The translations under genes were made by a program, and so were the position numbers. The notes beneath the pieces were generated by a model that saw only the letters and a program-made list of their open reading frames with translations, had not been told where the DNA came from and searched no databases. From Hydrangea macrophylla (Eukaryota; Streptophyta; Magnoliopsida; Cornales; Hydrangeaceae), in contig CM066984.1 of assembly GCA_033977485.1 (NCBI GenBank), forward strand, positions 30,671,501-30,735,500: a stretch of DNA of 64,000 bases. Reading direction: 5' to 3'. Shown in pieces: positions 56,071 to 64,000 of the stretch (position 1 is the first letter of the stretch; each line of letters begins with the position of its first letter).

Positions 56071-57081
56071 AGGAGAATCCCGGTGTGTTTCCTAGTGAGA
56101 CGCCCGAGCAGGTATCCTTCCCTCACTGTGCTGATTAGAGGGGGCCAAAGAGGGAGGGTCTAGGCTTGTGCTCATGGTCCCTGATCGTAATTGCTCGTCT
56201 TCCGATTGGGATGACGAGTTAAAGTCTAAGTGGCACATGTCTACGTCAACAGTGGACCTAGGAGGCAGACAACGACCTAAAAATGGGTCAAGGACTCCAA
56301 GCCTGATGTACAAAAGAGGCAGATCTAACAACCTGAAGGGCAGGTCATACAAGACTCTAGATGAAAGGTAACACTCTCTCAAGACTCTCCCGGGAACACC
56401 CGTTCGGTCCAACTATCCTAAAGAGCCTCCGGATTGGAAGAAATAACAAAACCTAAAAAAGAAAAAATCCCACGCCCATTCTAACCTAAGTGGGTTCGCT
56501 CCCTCTAGCTTCGTTCAGAAAAGAAGAAGAGTGTGAAGAACTGAAGACAGAAAGGAAAGACTTACAAGATTTAGCATAGAAAAGGAGTCGGGAATCTTGC
56601 TCAGGATCTTGTTTGCTCTCAAACTGCTCGGTAAACTCTCTCACTTGGCAGCAGGAATTCAAGAAAATAGCAAGTGTTTCTTATATAGGAATAACGGGCA
56701 GTACAGATCAATCAGATCCAACGACTCAGGAGTTTTCCCGCCAAGAACCACCAGACAGGTGTCGCATCGGCCACGTGAAAGGTTGCCTCAAAATGCGCAC
56801 ACATTAAATGAGTGACATGACAATCCGGTTACCACGCAGCTATTCGGTTACATCCAAACCAACTTCCCTGGATCCTGACCAGGCCAATTACTCCTTGACA
56901 CGTGGCAACACCACCACTCGGGCTTCTCCCTGTACCGGTCGATTATTCCACCGAGTGATCTGGAAGGTGGGCCCCATCCCGAGCGGCATTCCCGAAGGAT
57001 ATCCAAACAATTTCTAAGGCAATACTGATTTTTGATCCTCACCCGATGAAGCATCCAGTCAGTTCTGAAAATGGGGGCAGC
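56071..57081 (-). other. Upstream region of the antisense gene
   Basis: A further minus-strand frame (56092-56412) with SSSQSEDEQLRSG text ends at a stop just before the 56070 start and may be a detached N-terminal extension. The rest is non-coding up to the polypurine tract AAATGGGGGCAGC at about 57069-57081. Confidence 0.55.
56681..56687 (-). promoter_or_regulatory. Candidate TATA box of the antisense gene
   Basis: Minus-strand TATATAA lies in TCCTATATAAGAAACACTTG, 270 bp upstream of the 56412 frame and 610 bp upstream of the 56070 start. It is well placed for an antisense promoter, but I have no direct evidence of activity. Confidence 0.5.
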
Positions 57082-57691
57082 TGATATGCCCAAAATGATC
57101 CAGCCATGAAGTTGGTCTGCCAAGTCACCGAGAGGTGCTGATTACTTCAGTAAAGGCGCCATAGTCAAGCAATCCCGAGGTATTCGTCAGGACCGTGCGG
57201 TTCGTACCAACAGGCCGAGCATGAAAGACCACGGCATCCCGTGGACCCGGCCTAACCAGCAGTTTCCTAAACCAACTGCCAGTCTGTAAGATGGAATGTG
57301 GCAGTTTCCTAAATCGCTTAGAAAACTCTCCCCAAATCATCCAAATCAATTGTAATCAGATTAAGCTTCCTAATCTAACTAACTTACCATGTAAGGGTGG
57401 ACTCTTGCATCTATAAAAGAGCCCACCTACCCTGTCTATAGGGATCTGAATAACTCTCTAGCTAACAAGCATAGAATAGAGAATCCACCACTGTACGCAT
57501 ATACTCGGCTGGTATTACTGGTAGTGCCGCCCCTCTTTGTTGGCTCACTAGGCCCGCCGCTAATCTGCTAGTGAACGCGCCCAGACGCAACCGTGGACGT
57601 AGGTCACCTAATTAATAGGACAGAACCACATACAACTTGTTCTTGTCTTTTTCTCTCTCTAAACCCTTCTTACTAATTTTTGACATCATCA
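57082..57691 (+). repeat. 3' LTR of element IV
   Basis: 610 bp, TG...CA. TATAAAAG is intact at 57412-57419, unlike in the 5' LTR. Confidence 0.93.
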
Positions 57692-57696
57692 CAACA

Positions 57697-58170
57697 TAAC
57701 TCTAACCTCTATGTGCCTCCTCACAAGAAGGCGCGGGAAGACCCAAACCACCAAATGCTACAACAAATGGTTGAAGTAATGGGAAAACTATAAACAATGA
57801 TGGAAAACATGAGAAAATAACTTGACTCTAAAGAAATGGAGTTTTTCAGCTCAACCACAAGAAAATCCTAGAAATAACCTCCATACTCAACTATAGCCAA
57901 ATCAAAGAGGCCAAGGGCAAGTAGTCCCCAATTTTAACAATCCAGAATAGGCCAAAGCCATTACAATGATAAGAAGAAAGAAAGTGGTGGAGAAGGAAAA
58001 AGAGGTTGATGAAGAACAGAATGAGGAAGAATTAAAAGAGTCTCATGTTGAGGAAGAACTTCGCTCTGAAATTGAAAAGTTAAAATTTGAATTTAAATCA
58101 GAAATAGAGAAATTGAAAAGAGAGCATAGAGAAGAAATCGAAAAAATAAAAAATGAGTGGGATTAATAAA
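57697..58170 (+). pseudogene. Athila-type gag C-terminal part (element V)
   Basis: The V reading resumes after the CAACA duplication, with Q/N-rich text and stops. 57966-58166 encodes a charged E/K coiled coil (EKEVDEEQNEEELKES...). It corresponds to the charged linker in A2 between zinc knuckle and protease. Confidence 0.7.
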
Positions 58171-59165
58171 ATTAAAATGGAAAACATTGAATGTCCCTTT
58201 CTCGCTCCTTATCCTCAAAGATTGAAACCACAATATCAAACCAAGTCAGGAGTTTCTTGAACTTTTTAAGCAAGTTCACATTAATCTCCCTCTCTTGGAT
58301 GTTGTTCGACAAGTGCCTACCTATGCTAAATGTCTAAAAGACCTGTGCACTGTTAAACACAAGCAAAGTGTTAAAAAGAAAGCATATTCAACAGACCAAG
58401 TGAGCTCAATCATGAAACATAACTTACCTCCAAAGTTTAAAGATCCCAGGACCCCAACCATTTTTTGTATCCTGGGGAATCAAAGGATCTAAAATGCACT
58501 CCTAGATTTAGGAGCGAGTGTTAATTTGCTCCCGTATTCTGTTTACCAGCAATTAGGCATAGGTGAGTTAAAACCCACCCGGATTACATTATAACTCGCT
58601 GATATATCCATTAAAGTACCACGAGGCATGTTAGAAGTCGTCCTAGTTCAAATCGATAATTTTGTTTACCCTGTGGATTTCATTATTTTAGATACAGAGT
58701 CGGGACATACGAAGAATACACAAATCCCTGTTATATTTGGCAGGCCATTCTTAGCAACAATCGATGCAACTATTTGGGCTAGAAATGGCCTCACAACTAT
58801 GGTGTTTGGGAATATAACTCTGAAAATTAAGATCTTCCCGAATCCCCATCACCTAGATGAAGAGAAAAATGACAACGAAGTTCATTGCATTTATTCTGTA
58901 CAATCTTATGAGCTAGTAGAACATATACACTATTCCAGCCCATGGGGACCTAGAAATAATATAGATAGTGAGCCCGATGGAATTTTAGATTGTGTTGATG
59001 TAAGCTACTTGAGGGCGATTATCAAAAGGCCAAAGAGTGGGTCAATCATACAGTAAATATGGAGCTGGATGAATGGGAAATTCAATTAGATCAGTTTTTA
59101 AATACCGATTTGATTTCCCTTTCCAAATGTACTAGTGATCTATCTTGGAGTGCTACTGTCAATTA
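58171..59165 (+). pseudogene. Athila-type aspartic protease of element V, broken
   Basis: 58295-58492 has QVPTYAKCLKDLC and PPKFKDPRTPTIFCILG. LLDLGASVNLLPYSVYQQLGIGELKP follows after a stop. 58628-59056 has NFVYPVDFIILDTE and PVIFGRPFLATIDA, then linker text. All line up with A2. The sequence then passes into the 3' region without any RT. Confidence 0.9.
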
Positions 59166-61413
59166 AATAGGAGTGTGTAATCGTGAATCTATCATTTTAT
59201 ATCATGTGGAAATGGTTATACCGTATACTCCTTAGTCTCTTATACTTTCACTTTATTTGTATTTGAATCCAATATTTCATAATCATTTTAAAAATACAAA
59301 TGGTGGTGAGGTCATAACTGCTAAATCCTCTGACCATGTGCTGAAAGTTAGTTGGGGAGAATTACTGCATTTCAAAGGTCATCTTGAACTCTTAATTGTG
59401 TATCTATTTAATCGCAAGAACCTTTTAAAATTTCGATGGTGTATGACACTCATTTTGAGTAATTAATGCTAGTAAAAATACCAACAGTTGGGGGGAGATG
59501 CTATGAGGATCCCAATTTCTTTTCACTATAAAATTAGTTCATTGGAATGATCTGCAAAAATTTTGGTTTACTATTTTATGATGATTATCTTAACTAACCG
59601 CTTACTTTGTTTACTGAGTTGATGTATTATATTTTCTATCTTGCCTTGTGCTTCAATGTTATATACATATGTATAGAAACATGAACTTAGTAAAATAAAG
59701 TAAATTTTAAAATTTTTGAATAAAATAAAAAGGGTTCTTGTATCTCTTTTAGTCAATGTAGTTAGTTATGATGCATTTATGTATGTCATTGGTTTGCGAT
59801 GCACACAATTGTTGTTATTTTACTGTCATAGTTATAGTATGTTTTATACTTTTTAATCTTCAAACAACTTGAGCACGAGTTACAACCACGTACTTAGCTA
59901 AAAGGGATTAGTAAGCATAGCTTAGATATCTTAAGAGACATGTAGTGGAGACTAATAACCTAAGTGAGCATATTGAGCCATTCTTTCATTTTAGAAGGTT
60001 TTATATTTTTACTCTTACTTTTTGAAAAGCATTGAATTTGTTGAAAGTCTCATTATTCTTTCTATTTTACTGATCACTAGAAGAGAATGTTTAGGATTTA
60101 CCAAAAACTCTAAAATTCTCAAATCACTAAAATGGATAAACTAATGTACATGAGAAATGATTTAGGCAATTTTTCTTCGATTATACACTGATATTGCAGT
60201 CCTGAGCCTAATCATGCATAATTTCTTATATATTACCCTTCTAGATATGTTTCTATCATAAACCAAAACTTTGAGATAAAATGCTATCGATTCATGAATT
60301 ACAACCCAAACACCTACACCTCAAGTACGGAGTACATGTCACATACTTATTGCTTATATACATCTTGGCATGTGATTGAGAGTGTGATGTATCTATGATG
60401 AAATCTGTGAAGTGTGAACGAGAGAGAAGATGGAAAAATGAATAAAATAATATATGGTGAGTTGCCAATAGAAAGAAAAAGGACATAGAAGAGGGATGGA
60501 AATATGAAAAGAAAAAAAAATAGAAAGAAAGAGGGATGAGTCATGAAGATTGGAGAAGATAAGAAGTTGCAGAAAAATTGCAAACTTATGTATTCAGAGT
60601 GAGGAAATACTTCAGTCACATACTAAGACAATATTGATAATTTCTACTTTTCTTTCCCTTACGTTGATACATTTCAAAGTCCTAATAATTCTAAGTAAAT
60701 TGGCTTTGAAGTTAAGGTAATGAGAGTTTTCCACAGTATTTCGCTCTTCTATTATAAGGTATCCATTCATGAGACTATTGCACTTTTAAACATCCATTTT
60801 TCAATTCATATGTGTGAAGCATTAGTTTTCATTGCATTTACTCTTTACAGCTTCCATATCATGATTGATAATTATACAACTAATTCGGAGTGATTTCATC
60901 TTGAGAGTATAATCTCGGTGAGAGTTGAGTTAAAATGAACGTCTTGATAGTGTCTGAGGTTATATGAGCTTTGCAATTAAAGTTTTGTATTTTGGTTGTC
61001 CATTCACACACGCACTTGAAGATTAATAGGTATGGAACATTCTAATGACTTTGATAGTAGATTAACTGTAATGTGTGTGCTGCAAGGCCAAAGTATACTA
61101 GAGAATTTCATAGTTGTTGAGCATAATTGCATTGATATAGGAGAGAGAACTTTATTGAAAGATTTAAATTCGAACCATAAACATGAATTTTGTGGGTAGA
61201 TTCACTACAAACCCTCACGAGACAACACTCGTCAGGCTAGGGGGAACCTACGGGTTTAATGGCTTGTTGCATATGCTAAATGCAAACGTGATTCTTGCGA
61301 AAGTGAGTTAGAATTTTTATTTCTTTTGTTTTTGTTTTTGTTTTTAGAGTTTAAATTAACCTTACATTAGTTCACTACATTGCTAGAGACTAGCAATGAG
61401 CTAGTTGGGGGTG
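59166..61413 (+). other. 3' region of element V
   Basis: There is no RT, RNase H or integrase. A purine-rich run at 60400-60560, the conserved block 61207-61305 and the polypurine tract GTTGGGGGTG at 61404-61413 occur in the same order as in A2 and VI. The short frames (59257-59466 and others) show no recognisable domain. Confidence 0.82.
61207..61305 (+). promoter_or_regulatory. Conserved Athila 3' structured block (copy in V)
   Basis: TTGCATATGCTAAATGCAA at 61267-61285 makes the hairpin. The flanking GACAACACTCGTC and CTAGGGGGAACCTACGGG match A2 and VI in order. Confidence 0.6.
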
Positions 61414-63168
61414 TGATTAGACATAGAAAGTGCATATTCATAATATGTTATATGATCTTTTATGTGTACTTTTATTCCCAAGTCCCTAGAGTTACACATA
61501 TTTCAATAACATAGTGCTTTCATGGCGATTAATGTTAAAAACGTGTGTATTTGTATTATTTTATAAGCTATTGGGTGCATTTAGATGAAATGATTCTTGA
61601 AGCTTGGAAATGAATGCCTCACTTTTTGTTATACAACCCTTATATACTTCATTTACATGAGGTTTGTGGGTGTTTTGTAGGTCAAAGAAAGCATACATTG
61701 CTTAAAATGTGATTTTGGTGGAAGAGAATGACAGCAGCAGTTGAGAAAATGGCAATTTTGACATTGAAGAGTTTGGAATTGTGAATTTTCTCTAGAGATA
61801 AAAGATGTAGTTCATCGAGTTACGGTCGTGTGGCTGTAAACCATACGTCAATCTGAGTCCGAGCAAAGAGACATCGCAATTCTCCCATCGGTGCGCAGAG
61901 ATGTCAACTGCAGAAGACCATGACCAATCCTGAAATATATACGGGACCGGTCCTGGCCATGACTAGGCCTGGTAGTCTTGTGAAACCGGTCCCACTCAGT
62001 AGATTCGCCCCAGTAGCATCTTTCTAGATCTAGGATTCCTATATTGATATATATATATATATATAACTTGTAAATGTATTATACTCAACTTTTATCATAT
62101 TTTACATATAGTAGTTGTTAGAGAGGGTATTAAAGCTTTTCCTAAACCCTAGTTTAGGATCTCTAAGGCCATGTTTGGATGTTATTTCAAGATTTCAAGT
62201 CAATAAAGTAGTTTTTCTTCGTTCCAGGTTATATTGCTCTCTATTATTTATACTTTCAGTATATTAATTATTTTTAATCATAATTTTCATTATGTTTATG
62301 TTATTTATGATTGTTAGATTTATTTTGCTAATGGTGGGCTAAACCTAGTGTTAGGTTTATGCGATGAAGCACTAGAAAAGTCAATTTTCATGCACGTTCT
62401 CAAAGGGTAACCTTCATAATTCAGCTTTTCCATAGAGTATAGTTTAGAATTGTTGTCAGAATTTTATGCACGTTCTCAAAGGGTAACCTTCATAATTCAG
62501 CTTTTCCATAGAGTACAGTTTAGAATTGTTGTCGGAATTTTTCTAACTATATCAAACATTGGCCTTACATTCTAATCTAATTTTCGATTCGTTTCACGAA
62601 CTTAGACACTCAAATAAATTTCTCACTTCAAATAATTAGTATTTGGACTTGTTAAAGTGTTTTGAATGGAAAGAGGAATTGTTTCAAATCTGCCCGTAAT
62701 TAATTCATAGGCTAGTTTGGCGTTGTTTTATGCCGATTAATTAATAGTTGGTATTGTCTCAACTCAAGCAAGACACAAATATTGAAAGGCACCCGGTGAA
62801 TTATAGTAGGTGGCCATATCCTTCCTTAGGCATGATAATTGGTGAATCTAGTGTGAATTCGTGTAATCCTAACCCATTAATTCATATTTTACTTGGTTTA
62901 AGTTAATTCGCTGCTTTAATTAGTCTTATAAAATTTTCTAGTTTAGTTTACTCAATCAATCTAGCCTAAATTTCAATATCAATTAATTTAATAATCCTCC
63001 AAAATCAATCATCTTTTCTTTTCTATAAGAAGTAATTTAGAGAAAAAACATCTTAATAATCTATTCCTTTCTCATGGGATTGATCTGGATTTCTAGTACT
63101 ATATTACTTGCGGGATCACCTATACTTGGGTGTTACACACAAGAGCACACAATATTTTATTTTTGTCA
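61414..63168 (+). repeat. 3' LTR of element V with a 76-bp duplication
   Basis: 1,755 bp, partner of 9748-11398. The text starting TGCACGTTCTCAAAGGG occurs at 62391 and 62467; the 5' LTR has it once (about 10710). A (TA)n run is at 62048-62064. Confidence 0.9.
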
Positions 63169-64000
63169 CCGCCTGCTAGGAGGCAGCCAACTCAACACAG
63201 GTCTGAAGCAAGTTGAAACGGGCTGTCAAGTCTCGAATGTCAGTCTAGGCCTCACTGAGTTATCCCTGAGTCTCCAACGATATGCGCTCCAGACGAACAT
63301 ATTCATGTCCCACAACAGTGATGGGAACTTAACCTCAACATCTTCCACCTCAACTAGAGGGACATCTCCCTCAGCTCCCTATAGTGCACCACATTGCATC
63401 TTTTTGGCCTGAGTTTGGAAGGCAGTCTTGGATTTGGCCAGAGAAGTCCTCGGTGGATATGAAGTGGTCCTCTGGCTTAGGCTTCACCCCCTCGGAGAGG
63501 CAAAGTCGAGTGACAAGATAGTCATATGGGAGGCTCCCTGATGCCACGGTCTTAGTCGCGGTATTGTATATGACCTCTAGAATGAGCCTCGGTAAAGAGA
63601 ACGGGTCCCCAGTCCTGATAGCGGCTAGGTGGGCAGTGTAGTACTATTCGAGGGTAGCTTTGTGCGTGGTAAGCAACAAAGTCTGGTGAACAACGATGTA
63701 GAGGTCAGCGTCAGCTTTAGTCAATGCATTAGCTGGCAAATGGATGCAAGTTCAATCAAACTCCTGGCCGGTAAAGGACTGGTAAACGACGAGAGGTGGC
63801 AAAAATGATGCCAAGGTAGGGTAGAGGGCAATGAAGTCGTACTCCTTGAGGATACCCATGAACCTAGCCAGGGTGTGAAGGGTGATCGTGAACTGCTTGC
63901 CTCGTACGTATGCAGAGAACACGTTCATGGAGTCCAAATCTGGAATGCAGTTGGCATAGAACTCTAGCACCATCTCCTCATTGATGTGGTGCTCAATAGC
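63169..64000 (-). pseudogene. 3' coding region of element VI, plant-transposon-protein type
   Basis: Minus-strand 63752-63973 reads MVLEFYANCIPDLDSMNVFSAYVRGKQFTITLHTLARFMG. It resembles the 'putative plant transposon protein' family often found near Athila-type elements. It continues to the left in other frames with stops, and element V (target CCGCC) cuts it at 63173. The remainder lies at 9747 and below. Its placement as the 3' reading frame of VI is inferred from orientation. Confidence 0.6.

Larger units (their letters stand above)
47074..57691 (+). mobile_element. Tat-like gypsy element IV with pol and an antisense gene
   Basis: The target duplication CAACA is perfect (47069-47073 and 57692-57696). 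LTRs of 603 and 610 bp have TG...CA ends and differ at roughly 5% by eye. Interior order: primer-binding site, gag, protease, RT, RNase H, a second RNase H, integrase, hairpin repeats, then an antisense multi-exon gene. The second RNase H and a long 3' region with an extra antisense reading frame are features I know from Tat-lineage elements. Stops and frameshifts in gag and pol make it inactive. Confidence 0.95.
9748..63168 (+). mobile_element. Athila-like gypsy element V, split by III and IV
   Basis: The outer ends are TGATTAGACATAG at 9748 and ...TTTTGTCA at 63168, flanked by a perfect CCGCC duplication (9743-9747 and 63169-63173). Subtracting the nested elements leaves about 8.6 kb: two long LTRs, gag, an aspartic protease and a long 3' region. 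No reverse transcriptase, RNase H or integrase is visible, as in A2. All coding parts are broken. LTR copies differ widely and carry indels, so it is old. Confidence 0.93.

Overview
This 64-kb window looks like plant nuclear DNA, probably pericentromeric or otherwise repeat-rich heterochromatin. Almost every base I can assign belongs to LTR retrotransposons: Ty1/copia, Ty3/gypsy Athila-like and Ty3/gypsy Tat-like. I see no cellular housekeeping gene, tRNA, rRNA or CRISPR array. The plant assignment rests on the retrotransposon lineages, a plant-mobile-domain (PMD) fragment, TATA boxes and short introns with plant-type GT/AG borders.

Layout. Names used below: VII = Tat-like deletion derivative; VI = outer Athila-like element; V = second Athila-like element; III, II, I = one copia family; A2 = Athila-like element encoding only gag and protease; IV = Tat-like element with full pol. 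1-2181 is non-coding with two tandem arrays and an LTR-like right end. 2182-6848 is a broken PMD-type coding fragment on the minus strand, split by VII (2276-6127). From 6849 onward the window sits inside VI, which is on the minus strand and runs off the right edge: its 3' LTR is 6849-8292, its 3' untranslated region 8293-9747, and its upstream coding region 63169-64000. V (9748-63168, plus) is inserted in VI. V is split by III (12690-46894, minus) and IV (47074-57691, plus). II (18705-44510, minus) is inside III. I (24039-32729, minus) and A2 (32937-41455, minus) are inside II. The nest PMD > VI > V > III > II > I/A2 is therefore six layers deep. Every complete insertion except A2 keeps a 5-bp target duplication (VII with one mismatch): TACAG/TATAG, CCGCC, CCTAC, CTATC, GTTAT and CAACA.

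Age order. By eye, LTR pairs of inner elements are nearly identical (I about 0.3%, A2 about 0.7%, II about 1%). Outer ones are far more diverged and carry large indels (III, IV, V, VII). This agrees with the nesting. Element I is intact except for one nonsense codon, and A2 keeps an uninterrupted 899-codon gag-protease frame.

How the parts work. Each element carries its own LTR promoter and polyadenylation sites, primer-binding site, gag, protease and, where present, integrase, reverse transcriptase and RNase H. A2 and V have only gag-protease and would need enzymes supplied in trans. The least ordinary signals are: arrays of the palindrome TTCGATCGATCGAA directly upstream of the copia TATA box and again in the copia leader; CGCGCGAG-type arrays in A2; a structured block conserved in three Athila-like 3' regions; tandem covarying hairpins in both Tat-like elements; and a spliced antisense gene with its own TATA box in element IV.
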